Notes under the pieces: model-generated
Told to the model about the DNA's origin: nothing
The model's input: the letters and a program-made list of their open reading frames with translations, nothing else
The model's database searches: none
Shown here: positions 38,701 through 51,000 of the stretch, in pieces
Layout: each line of letters starts with the position of its first letter
Position numbering within the stretch: position 1 is the first letter of the stretch
From: Phoronis australis
Lineage: Eukaryota; Phoronida; Phoronidae
NCBI GenBank assembly: GCA_002633005.1
Contig: NMRA01000017.1
Location: 540,199 to 604,198, forward strand
Length of the DNA stretch: 64,000 nt
Direction: 5' to 3'
Made by a program: the position numbers and the translations under genes

Positions 38701-40496
38701 ATGAAACCTAGGAAATCTTCTCCATCAAGTTTGTTGCTAGTATGAAGTCTGCGAGGTTGTGCACCATTGACAATGATTGGCAAGAAAAGACTTTCTTCAT
38801 TGACCAACGTTTTTATTAGGTCTAAGCCTACTTTTCCCTAATAATGTGAACGTGTTCATCTGGGCTTTCTTAGTGCAAGAAAACACGGGCGACGGGCGGG
38901 AGACTGTGCACTGAAGGGAAGCGCACACACGTGCACACGCATCACGGCATGCCAAACCACCAACGCACAATCAAATTAAGAGGACACTGGATAAACAACA
39001 TATTTGACGATGACTTTCTTATTCGAAATTTGAAAATGCCTTTACCGTATTATGCCAGCAAATATACAAAAATAGCAGATGAACAAGCCTATTTTGTTTT
39101 GTTTGGTCGATTTTAAGGCATTCACACTTCACACCTCACTACTTTTTGTGAGATCTCTCGCTGCCATATAGCTCAGCGCCCCTCAGTGGCCGCACCGCCT
39201 ATGAGACCATGTGCAGGGTAGCACTGGTGCGGCGACCACTGATCTCAGTGTTACTGCCAGCCAGACTCCTTTGTTACTCTATAAGGTGTGGCCACCACGC
39301 GTGTTCCGAATGTAGATGACTAACATTACGACTCCTTTAATCGTCTGCAAGATCCTGTCATCTATGCAAACTTGCACCACTCGAGCGAAGTTGGCCGTAC
39401 AGCCCGATCTAGCTGAAGCGCTTTGCCTCAGAAGCAAATTCAAAATTATTACTAACTTACTCATTGTAGAAATAATTTTGTTGTAGTTGTCTATCGGACG
39501 GGCTTGACCTTTTCGATTAAAACCGGCCCCCCGCGAACCACCTGACTACGAGCCTGAGTGTCTAAAAAAAGACACGGCGTGGCGTTAAATCGGCAAGGCC
39601 ACGGCTAGCCTATATATATTCTAGGCCATTTGCTTTTCTAAAGGTTCTCAAACAAGGCATTATTTCGCCCGGCTCATGTCTTGTATTTCGGGTAATATGG
39701 TATGTATCTATATAGATATCTGCATTTACTGCTAAGAAGCTTTTAAGTTTTGGAGAGCGAAAACCGATGCGTGCGCAACCCAGGCTGAGAATATAAGCAT
39801 ATACTTGTGGGATACGAGTTACCCAGTCCAGAATCCACGAAGTGTCTCGCGAGCGATCGTCTGCTCGACAATAAGCTGGCAAATGGTTTCGGGCAGATGC
39901 TACCTGTTTACTCGCATCTATGATAAAATGAACCTATGGTTGTTTGAAATACTACTCGAATGCAGATCCTATCTGCGTCAAGCGGCATTGCTTTGGATGA
40001 ACGCTATTCCACAACCCTTTATGGCGCCCCACGCATCCGCGAAAAGGTCCCGTAAGGCGCTGCTCTTCTACTTACGGAGATCACAAAAGGTGTCACTGCC
40101 GCCATGTTTGAAAGTTCTTGCAAATGGTATTTGACGAAAAAGTTTTGCAAGTAGCTGCCACTACAAGTAAGTATTGTTTTCTTAAATAAATCGTTCGTTT
40201 ATAGACAGCCACACACCTAGGCAACACGTAGTCCCTGGGCTGGTTATACAGGGGCTACAGTACTCCCTATCAGTTTCTTTACTAATTTTGTCACGGGGGG
40301 GGGCAGGCCACTCCAAATAAAAGGTTTTCACCTCGTCAAAATACATTTTACACTTAACATTGTCTCTTAAAAAGCTCTTCACCAATCCTCTCTGTTTTTA
40401 CATATCTTCGATGAAGCATGTCTACGAAAATTGACATGACTTGGGTGAAGAATTCCAACTCTACTTTTTTGGTCACCAGGCATTAAGCATTAAGGC
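38701..40496. other. Unresolved repeat-like region left of the TRIM
   Basis: Frames at 39610-40134 on both strands (90-109 codons) lack motifs. A segment at 40214-40290 (CCTAGGCAACACGTAGTCCC) recurs diverged at 41440-41520 (CCTAGACAACACGTAGCTCC), in the same orientation on the far side of the TRIM. This may be an older repeat into which the TRIM inserted. Confidence 0.4.
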
Positions 40497-41036
40497 TGTT
40501 GTAGATGTGCTTCCGGTGAATTATATGAGCCTCTGTTAGCTACTCGCTAACGGGCAATTGCCTATTAGCTGAATGGTTAGCACGCTTGCCGGTTTTATGA
40601 GAGTCGCTGGTTCGATCCCTGGGTCGGGTAATCTCGGCTATTACTACAAATGGTGTAGTCGGCAAACGAATGATCTACCGATGAAGTACTGCCAACTAGT
40701 ACCCATGGACCTCGGGACGGCACACGTGGAAGGTTTCAGGAGTCAAGGACCTGTATGAGAGACTACCTTGTGTTCACCTGTGTTGTGGTGGTAAAGGTAC
40801 CAAGGGACATTGATGACCTGTATGCGATACATCCTGGTGTTCACCTTCCTGGTTGCGTGCCCGTTCCGTAGGGAAGGAGGGAATGTTGTAGATGAGCTTC
40901 CAGTGAATTATATGAGCCTCTGTTAGCTACTCGCTAACGGGCAATTGCCTATTAGCTGAATGGTTAGCACGCTTGCTGGTTTTATGGGGGTCGCTGGTTC
41001 GATCCCCGGGTCGGGTAATCTCGGCTATTACTACAA
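40497..41036 (+). mobile_element. TRIM-like miniature LTR element with tRNA-like module in each LTR
   Basis: Two direct repeats of equal length (153 bp, 40497-40649 and 40884-41036) differ at about six positions. Each begins TGTTGTAG and ends CTACAA, giving the short terminal inversion expected of LTRs. They flank 234 bp without coding capacity. The internal part ends in a purine tract, AGGGAAGGAGGGAA, directly before the second repeat, as a polypurine tract should. After the first LTR comes TGGTGTAGTCGGC, a possible primer-binding site that I cannot assign. Each LTR contains TTAGCTGAATGG (A box; 40565-40576 in copy 1) and GGTTCGATCCC (B box; 40609-40619), spaced as in tRNA genes. No convincing target-site duplication is visible. 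Two SINEs in tandem is the alternative reading. Confidence 0.65.
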
Positions 41037-42049
41037 GGTGTTATCTTTTTCATCGCACGCGATAACCACAAAATAGTTCCAACTGATGACACGTGAGTTA
41101 GGAAAGGACATTTGCGAGACTGAGTGAAGCAAAAACAGTATGGAAAGATATCAGGTGGAATTTGTAAGATTTGTGTCCCTTGAACTTCTTGTGCATCAAC
41201 ACAACAAGCGTGATTTCGCATAACTTCCTCAAAATGGCACCTAGTCGTGAAGGATTTTCATGGATTTGCTCAAACTATATTGACTAAATTGTTTCCAGAG
41301 TCTTGGTATACACGTTATTTATAACTCAATGTGTATGCGTGTTTCATTTCATTTTATTCGCTTTATTTTGACGTGAGTAACTTCATATGGAGGAGTATAT
41401 CACACCTGTATGACTGCAGCATTACAGTGTGATATAATCGCCTAGACAACACGTAGCTCCTCGACTAGCTGGTGAGATGCTACAACACTCTGTATCGATC
41501 TCTGTGCTAATCTCATCTCAGTCCGTGTACTGTATAAGGTATTGCATTGCTTGTGGATGCCGCACGGCCAAGTATCAAGCACTAGCGAACTTTGGCGGAT
41601 CACCAGAACTCTGGTGTTTGTGATTGGCTTACTCCGGAGGTCATGGAAGTCGACCTTGAAATGATTTTAAAGTTTACATGCTATAGCAGTGATGCAATCA
41701 AAACAGAAATGGGTCATCAGTTCTCAGAAATGAGACAGTCCCCAATTTCAGTAACTGAATGATGGAGTATTGTTGATTGTGGAAGTATTTGCACACTAAA
41801 ATGTGGTTATGTGTATGTACTGTATTTACGGTATGTTACATTTGATGCATAGTAATCATCCTTGGAACAGTACAAAGAAATTACAGTTTGGCAAATTTAT
41901 TTTTGTGTGAAATAATTAGGGAACTACTGTCAGCAAAGAAAGGAGCCTTTTTATATTGAACAAAATGTTGTCGTGACGACGTTGCTCTGGAAATTTATTT
42001 TGTACAGTTTTTCATCAATTTTAGGTGGTGATTTGCTTTTGCCATCAGA

Positions 42050-42096
42050 ATGCCGTACTTAAGTGGTGGCAGGCCTGACAGCCAAAAATCTGTGCG
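42050..42096 (+). CDS. TMC gene exon 1 (proposed start exon)
   Basis: The proposed start ATG gives MPYLSGGRPDSQKSV and ends in phase 2 at a strong donor, CG|GTAAGTC. A possible acceptor (TTGCCATCAG) sits one base before the ATG, so the transcript may have an upstream untranslated exon. The choice rests on exact phase agreement with exon 2 and on the donor. Reading through the donor meets TAA at once. The donor region is triplicated in tandem just downstream. The protein segment is not recognisable, so this exon is less certain than the later ones. Confidence 0.5.
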
Positions 42097-45000
42097 GTAA
42101 GTCATCAATCATTAAACTATGGTGTAGCCTTGCCAGAGATTTGTGTAGTAAGTCGTCAGTCATTAAACTACGGTATAGCCCAGCCACAGATCTGTGTGGT
42201 AAGTCATTGATTAAACTCAGTGGACCCTCAGCTGTGAGATCTTTAAAGAGTTCCCACCATGACCCTGTGTCTCAAAAGAAATTTTATTAATACATGTTAA
42301 GAAATTTAATAGCCTTTAGTATACCTGTTGCTAAGAAACAAGCCAAAAATTGTACGTAATGGGTGGAAGACCATCTCCGCTGTAATTGTTTTTACCAGTG
42401 CGATACTGAGGAGTTGTAAGGAAAGTCCGCGGAGAGCTGCCTTTTTCAGACACAAAAATGGTACGTTTGTGGAGGCTGTAGTAACAGCAACTTGGCTGAG
42501 AACGTCTGTGTGTTCAAATATCCTTAAATACATGAAAGTTGCACAGAAACGGCACCGGTTTGTGCACCGCATGAGAGTGTGGAATGTCGCTGTGGAACAT
42601 GCGATTCAGTCGGGAGCCACATTTCAAGAAATCATGTTTGGACCAAACACTAAAACGACGTTTATGATGAAGGAATTGCCACCTTGTAAGTGTAATTTCA
42701 AATTTTATAAATGATGAGCAAACTGCTTCAGTTCTAAGGCGAGCAATGGTAGGCCTTCAACCCCGGTCCAGACCAAGTGCTACGACATGTAGGCTTTTTA
42801 TTGTGTTTAGACCACGCTCATTTCTTCATGGCAATAGTAAATTTACAAGTGACCCAGGTTCACTGTTGCCTTTGTCATTGATTAGTGTATTGTGAATATT
42901 GACCACCCCTTGGTTAAGTTGGTTGTGACTTGCATATGTCTGCAGCATTTCTTGTGCAAGTGGGTCGAGTTTATATGGCCTCAAACTTGACAGAAGTTCG
43001 CTAAGTGGGAAATCGAATTCATTGTCCTATTCTTCAAGAGTTTGAGTGTGATGCCCATATCTACTCTTCTCTCTGTCAGCATAATAATTATCCAGTTCTT
43101 GCTCAAAATCGTCCTCATCTTCTGACCTTCAGTGTTGCCATTGCAATTGACTGTCAAGTGGCCAAACAGCATATTCCCTCCATTACATCATTTGGCGGGA
43201 AACTTGGAAATAATTTTTCTTTAAAATTCAAAAATTGCGACTATTTGGCATAAAAATGCCTTTTTATGGTATTCATTTCATATTAGCTAACTGAAACCTC
43301 AAAAACTAAGAAAATGCATGGTGAGAACTCTTTAAAAAATAGGTTTCGTGATTACTTCTATTTGCACCTGTTTCACTTGCAATCTAAGTTGTACATTTTC
43401 ATGTAATTTATCAATGAATTTCATGAACAATGACACAATGTTGAGTTCACATACCTTCTGTCAATATTCATGAAAAATATCTCCGGCAACGGAAACTAGC
43501 AAAATAAGACCAAATTATATTTAAAGTAAGCGTTTTGAAACAATTTCGCCATCACCTGGCGGTATAACATGAAACTACAACTTTTACTTACAAGCTTCTG
43601 CACTGTTCTGATGTTTGTACTGAACACATTATCAAATGACGTATTCAAGCTGATTCAAACGAAAGAGCATGAGAAGGATGTTGATTTTTTCTTACATTGA
43701 TTCATCCATCAGTAACATGTTCTTGACCAATTACAGAGTAGGTTTCATCAGTTGCCTTTTTCACATCATTATCTGGCTGTTACCTCAGACAGCCTTAACA
43801 AGTTCCTGGAGCACCTGTAATTGGTTTTTGACACTGACATCTAGGCACTCGTTTTGATTAAAGCACGTACCTTGTGAAATCCGCAGATTACCGTACATAT
43901 AAAAAGTCTGTAAGATTAACGTGCCCATCAAATTGTTTTCGTTGATTTCATGGTTGAGGAAATTGTGTTAATATCCTGAGACAACTGTTGCCATTTTTAT
44001 GATGTATGGTGAAGTGTTTTGATCGTGTTATACAGTCCATGTCGAAGGTACTTGGACAAATTGAGCCGTAATTTCCTGTGGCTTAGTGGAAGCCAAATTC
44101 ATGGTCAGAATAGCCTTCCCTCAGAAGTGAGAGGGATTAACTGGAAATCCGTTCTGTGATTAGAATTTCTAGCCATTTTTGTGATTACCTGTCATTACTT
44201 GGCGAAATAAATTTCGCCAAGTATGTTGCTCTGTCACTAAGTTTTTTTTTGTTTGTTTGTTCGCACGATACAGGTCGCAATTTTCGTCCGATCCTCACGA
44301 AATTTACACATAACACGTACTTCCGGAAGTACTGGCAGCCTATTGTTATTCGTCAAAATCGGATCCAAGATGGCGGCTGTGGCGGCCATTTTGTTTTCAT
44401 TTAAAGGTTCAAATGCTTCTGGAGGCTACAATTTTTTATGTAAAAGGCTAAGAATCGGCACAGTAAATGGACCGGAAGTTTTCTACAAGTATACCGGAAA
44501 TTGTTTACTTCTGGTTAAAGATGGCGAAAATATCGGCGACCGCGCATGCGCACCTCGATTTTGGCCTAAAAATGTTTTCTCCTGTAGAGGGCGCATTATA
44601 AGACCAATTCCTTCGAATTTTTACAGGTATTAGTTTCTTATGACATGCTATTATACAAAGCCAAAAAACCGGAAGTTGCTTTCAAGATGGCGGATCTGGC
44701 GCATGTTGACCCATTTTCAGTCATGCTGGAGTGCGATTTTAAACGGGAAGAGAAAAAGACGTGATTTTTTGCATGTGGATTCTTTGAAGTATATTCTTTC
44801 AAATGGCCTGTAACAATTTTTTTCTCAGACTTACCGTTTTCGAGTTATTTGACTTTAAATTTCTTTAAAAAAAACGCAAAATTTCATTTTTTTTCGAAAA
44901 ATTTACGGAATTAGGCGATACCATCATCTTCGTCATCATCTCCGTCGTTGTCTTTTCCGTTAATTTCGCTAAGTGTCGCTCAAGACTGTAACCTTTTTCT

Positions 45001-48000
45001 TACTGATTTCGGACTTCTACGTTCGTCATGTGTATGTTATTATTACTTCTTTTGTTCATCCCCGCCACCATCGTCGTCATATTCATGATCTTCGTCATCA
45101 TCTTTATCGTCATCTTTTTGGTTAATTTTGCCAAGTTTCGCGCCTCGGAGCGCTTTCATTTGTGTTGTTGACAGAATTAGCTGTCATGACAGGCAATCCA
45201 TGCTTTGTTTGATTACTTAGTCTTGTACTGTATATGGATGAAATATTTACCCATCTTGGTAGCGTGAAACAGACGGACAACTCAAACCTAATCGCTCCAG
45301 CACTAAAGCATGTTCACAGTGTTGACACTTGTATGGTCATTATATTGCCTTATAAATTTGAAAGCCCAGTTTTGTTTGTAAGACAGGCACTAGATTACTA
45401 CACAATTGTGAATAAAATGTAAAACCTTACAGAACTCAACCAATAGTGTCAGTTGCTTAAGGCTATGTTTAACCAAAACAAAATGTCCAAATTTGGCCAA
45501 TTTCGGAATATCATAGCTCAAAAATGGCTGATCAGATACTATGCTTTATGCACTATTCTGCCAAAGGATTTTAGGAATTGTTTTAAAGTGGTCTATTTTT
45601 GCAAGAGCAGGTATCGCAAATAGAATTATTTTCTTCTTGAAATTTGTAACAAACAGAATTATGTCTTATTATTGAAGCAGTTGTTTTGCTACTTTTTGTT
45701 TTGCCAAATTTTACTCAATCAAAAAGACATGGTCATGTAACCCAACTAATGGTAGAACGGTATAAAGTAAAAAACCAAATTCTTTGCATTAAAATATTTA
45801 CTTTAGCCGAGTTAAATTTATTAGAGTTTCCTAAATTTTAGCTAAGTTCGTAATAGCTTAATATTTTGGTGTCAGCACAAGACCCATTGACATGCACTGC
45901 ATGTAGTCGAAAGGATTTCTGATTCTCAATCATTTGTTTCAGAGGTCTTTTGCGAAAATACTCCACGGCATCATCGGTGGAGAAAACAGGTTCAGGGGTG
46001 AGGCACTTATGTTGTTTTACAATAATTCTCATATCACCTCTTCTTAAAACAGGCTCAGAGGTAAGGCTCTTTAATGTTTTGTAATATTCATATCACCTCT
46101 TGTTAAAACAGGCTCAGGTGTAAGGCGCTTGTATTGTTTTACAATTATTCTCATATCACGTCTTGGTAAAACAGGCTCAGTTGTAAGGCACTTTATTGTT
46201 TTGTAATATTATTCATATCACCTCTTTTTAAAACAGGCTCAGTTGTAAGGCACTTTATTGTTTTGTAATATTATTCATATCAGTTCTTGTTAAAACAGGC
46301 ACTTGGGTTATACATTTTCATAACCGACATATGTCCTAAACTCCTAAATAATATATAAAAGGTACTTGCGTCACAAGCTCGTTACCAGAGATGAAAAAGA
46401 GATCGTGGTAGTCGATAAAAGGTCATTTATTATGACTAATACAATTACAAGTAACAGAAAACCATATGTTGCTTTACAATTATTCTCATATTACCTCTTG
46501 TTTAAACGGGCTCAGGGGTGAGGTGCTTATATTGTTTTGTAATTATTAATATCACCTGTTGTTATAACTTGTGACTTGAACTATTACAACTTGGTCTGGA
46601 ATATAACTTGAAGCCTGCTTGTGTGTTTTATCGTAACTGCTTTCACAGCCCTCAACATGCCTGAAATGCATTTCGTGTTGAATCTGCCTTTACTGTTAAT
46701 TCACTGAATTCCACTGTGACCGGTAGTTCTTCGTATCAAAAATTTGATTATACAGACAAACAAGCAACTGCTTTAGTTCGGGTGTTGCTAGTTGTTACTA
46801 TTGCCTAGTCCCACGAACCAACGCCAATATGATGGAAGTCTTTTGCAGGCGTATCACTGCAGCAGATTCTCGTATTAAACCTGTGAAACTGGGCTTGAAC
46901 ATTTTTTGCAGTGAAAACATCAGTTTTAACATGCAGTTGGAATTAAGAGATAATTAATGACTTGATACGAGTATATTTTGGATAGGTTGGCCGACCTTAT
47001 GAATTTACGAAGTGTGTTTTGACTTGTTAGACAAGTGCTCTGAATTGAACTTCTGTTGCAAAATAATAAACTCCTCTAATTTTAAGGAAAAATTAAAGAT
47101 AACTTTTTCAGCTGCGCGGGATTTAGTTTTTTTGCATAGATAGTTCAGTAAAAGGAAAATCAATTATCGAGTTTCCAGAACGAGTTTCAAGATATCGAGT
47201 TTGATGCCTTGTTGGTGTGTTTTCAAACATATTCAAGTTGTTCTTGGACGTTGCAGGGGAGACCAGTATAGGTCACATGTACCGTTGCCAGCTTTGTATG
47301 ATGGCGTTTGATTATAGATCTCAGGCCTGTTGTTGAGGTGTCTAGTGTTACCTCATTACCCACACATTCCAGCCAATCAGTTTACAGTATTCCCTAGTGT
47401 ACAATGTGCACACAGAATTAGCGCCGAGCCCGTAGCACCTGGTTTGCCTGGCTGCTGTTTGCAATGAGCTGTAGCTAATTTGCTAAAGTTCCTCCTTACA
47501 TTGGAGGTTTTCAAAGTGTCCTTCATTTTGTGGTTATTGTAATGAAGACCTATACTTAATTGACACCGTGTGTTTTAAATACTTTGTGTTATGCGCTGTG
47601 GGTTTTTTCTTGGTCTCATGTGGTGCGGACTTTCATCTCCATGTATTCATTTGTATTACACTGCTACCCGTTTCATGTTCTACTCTTATTGAAGTTGTGT
47701 TCTGAGACCATTGAAGCACTGAGTTACATGGTAGTGATTATTGGCTTGTAATTGGCCTGTAACACTCATTTATATTGCAGCTGATGAGTTTGTGGTAATT
47801 CTGAAGCTGTTTAGTCCAAAAGATTATTTCAAGTCGGTGAAGGTTCCCAATCACATTTCTTCCAAAGACCAGTGTTTCTTTGATTTTGTCACGTTCACGA
47901 AATTAGTGGAGGTGTAGGTTTGACTGAATGCACGTAATTTTGTGTAGCAGAAGTAAGACTGCAGCAGCGGAAGCAACAGTGGCAGCAATGGCATTTTCAG

Positions 48001-51000
48001 CACCTGCAGCAATAGCAGCATTGAATGATTGGCACTAGCAGCAATAAGAGCAGTAGCAACAGCAGTAGCAGCAGCAGCAATAGCAGCAGCAGCAATAGGA
48101 GCAGCAGCAGCAATAGGAGCAGTGATAACAGAATTAGCACTAGTAGCAATAGCAGCATCGTCAGCAGTAGTAGGAATAGCAGCAGCAGGAGCAACAGGAG
48201 CAGCAGCAGGAGCAACAGTAATAATATCAACTGGGCAGTAGCAGCAGGACTAATAGGATCAGCTTTTGATTAAATAAGTATGAACCGCAGCTGTTTTTGT
48301 CTTGCAGAACTTGTCGCTGGCTCATCGCCTGATATTCAACACTATCAATGAGAAGATTGTGGATGAGACTGTTGACTCAGACACACGTGTTGTGCGTCCG
48401 TCCATAGAGAAGTCGGAGGTGGAGGTTGACATTGAAATGACACGAGAGTATGTCAACCTTTTCTTTTTCATGGCTACTATAAATGGATTTGAAGACAACT
48501 GTCAATATAAAAGTTTAAAAACCATTGTTTCAGTTGGTTGCTGTGTATCACCCGTCACACCAGCTACTCTCTATACACACGGTAGATAGCAACAAAACAT
48601 AAGACAGCATTATGGTGGTGGTTTTTGTTTTTATTGTTGTTAACTGCTTTTTACAGTTTTAAGTCTTTATTCAGAAGTCATGTACATGAATTACTGTTTG
48701 ATTTTTACTTTCAATAAGCCCTCAATACAATGTTTTGTCTGCAGTCAACAAAGCGTGTTTCCTGAAAGGTCATGATTTCTTGATAGGTCATGATTACAGT
48801 AAACTCTCACCAACATAGGACACAATATGGCAGACAAGTGAAATTTTGATTGTTCATTTTTTAACGTCAGTAGCACCACGACTCAATGGTTTATCATTTT
48901 TTTGCGCCCTCATACATGTGGGTGCATAGTGTTGTAGTCTCTGTCCAGGTGTTTGGCTTAGTGGTGCTGTATATCCTAAAGCTTGCAGGATCGTCATGAA
49001 ATTTGGAAGGTGTGTTCCCATGAAGCTGGTGTCATGTGATGGCAATTTTTGGACAGATCCAATTTCTGAGGTACCAAGTGGCAATTTTGTTCTGCCCATT
49101 TCCTTGTCGGTCGGGTTTTCAGGAAATTTGGTAAATATGTTTGTATAGAGATGATGATCATACCTTTCCGAGTGTTTGTGGAAATTAGCAGAATGATGTG
49201 TCCTTGCAGAGATCGCATTGATTTTCAGACAGGTCTGGCCTCTGTGGCACCCCTAGTGGCAATTTTGTTTTTTACGTCCTCTTGTGTAGTGTTTCTTTAA
49301 CCCTTTGCAAGTTCTTTGTCAAATTTAGTAGATGTGGTCCTATAAAGCCGACGACAGATGGCGAGGAGTTTGTTGAGTGATCAAACTACCTCTGTGCCCC
49401 ATGGTGGGATTTCATTTTTTTACGTTTATCTTTGTATCTTGGAAGTTCATTGATGGATTTTCATCAAATTTGACAGATTTCTGTCAAGGAGAAGAGGACG
49501 TCTTTCCATTTTTGGAAAGATTTAACATAGTCTGCACAATCTAGTGGCCATTTTCGTTATTTTCGATTCTGTGTTTGACATTCACCTCCCTATCTGCGAA
49601 ACCACCTGAAGGATCATTATGAAAATCGTATTTCTTGGTGGAATTTAAGGAAGTGATTGGCAGATTTCAGTGAAACTTGACTTAACTCAAGAGGTATGAG
49701 ATGTCAACATGCGCTGTCATCAGTTAATGTTTGGGTGAGTTTGACTGCTGCAGCACCCTCTGGTGGCCTTTCCATCCTGTAGATGATGGCAGCTACTAGT
49801 TTTGAGCAGGTTCTAACAAGTACTATGCCTCCTTAAATCATTTGGTGTCTGTCTTTGTATCTGCCAAATCCCATGATTGTTCTTTATGAAAGAGCTAGCC
49901 AACACTCACCTTGCCAATTTTTGGATATCTAGCAGGCCTTCGTACAGCGTATGTCCTGGGCGTCCATTTGGACGCAATGGCACTAAACTGGACACCCTGG
50001 CAAGGACGCCCAATGTGTCATTTGGACGCCTTGTCAATCATAATTTCTCCGATTGGACACCCACATTGTGAGATTACTAGGACTCCCCAGTTTATGAAAG
50101 AGAGAAGTTGGTCCTTTCAACAATACAATTTATATAATGCTATGTTCAAACTATTTTCAAAGTATTTAGTAGACCTGTCAATCATTAGCAGGTGTTTGGT
50201 TGCCAGAGTGTCTCTGCTTTCAGTGGTCTTATATCCCACTGCAATACAGTACTTTATACACAGTCAGGGACACCGACCTTGGTTGACTCCTAACTGGTGT
50301 TTCAGAGCTGTAGTTTCATGTTTTTCATCTTTTTTTAAAAACATTAAAATCGAAATAAATGTCATTATTTCACTAATATGATGTGCCACAAGAATATCCC
50401 CATTTAAAATGTTCGAGTTAGTGCCCGTTTCATGCTTTTCTATGAGCGTCTTAATATGGAGCAGCAGTGACACCTGTTGCCAAAATATAAACCACACATC
50501 ATATGTGCATTTTTTGTGTTGGTAACTGCAGATTTGATGACTCATTGTACAGAATATATTAAAACTAGTTAAGATTATGATAAACTTTATAACAGCAATT
50601 TGCACTCATCGTTCAACCAATATCTGTAAATTTAGACATAAAAGTCTTGATCCACACAGTTTTTTAATAAAAAGCCAACTACAAGAAAGCTGTTTGTGTA
50701 AACTTAGATGTAAAAACCTCACTGTGTGTGAGGGGGGAGGGGGTAATGCGTCGTCGGAATCATGGACGCCCTGGAATATTGGGAACCCCATTTTGGACAC
50801 CCTATTTTCGAAATCCTTGATAAAGCCCTGATACCTAGTACTGTGTTCCTTTTGTGACATTTTTATTTCTTTATTGAAAGTGTTCATTTTTTTGATTTTT
50901 TCATTGAATGTTTGCCTGTTATGGTGAGGCACCAACATTTTTGTCTATTCTGACTACTGCAGCCCCCTCTGTGGTCCAATTTTTGTCTCCTTGTACCTGA

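Noticed and set aside
39610-40134. Overlapping frames of 90 and 109 codons on opposite strands
   Set aside because: No motifs, and overlapping frames on both strands suggest a stop-poor repeat rather than a gene.
44253-44633. 126-codon frame in TMC intron 2
   Set aside because: It overlaps an interspersed repeat with motifs recurring near 44960 and 45123, and no splice site fits the TMC phases.
45838-46032. 64-codon minus-strand frame (STDDAVEYFRKRPLKQMIEN)
   Set aside because: It runs partly through the 62-bp minisatellite and lacks splice partners. Probably chance.
47997-48273. Poly-Leu, poly-Ser and poly-Ala frames
   Set aside because: Products of the AGC trinucleotide tract, open in many frames on both strands.
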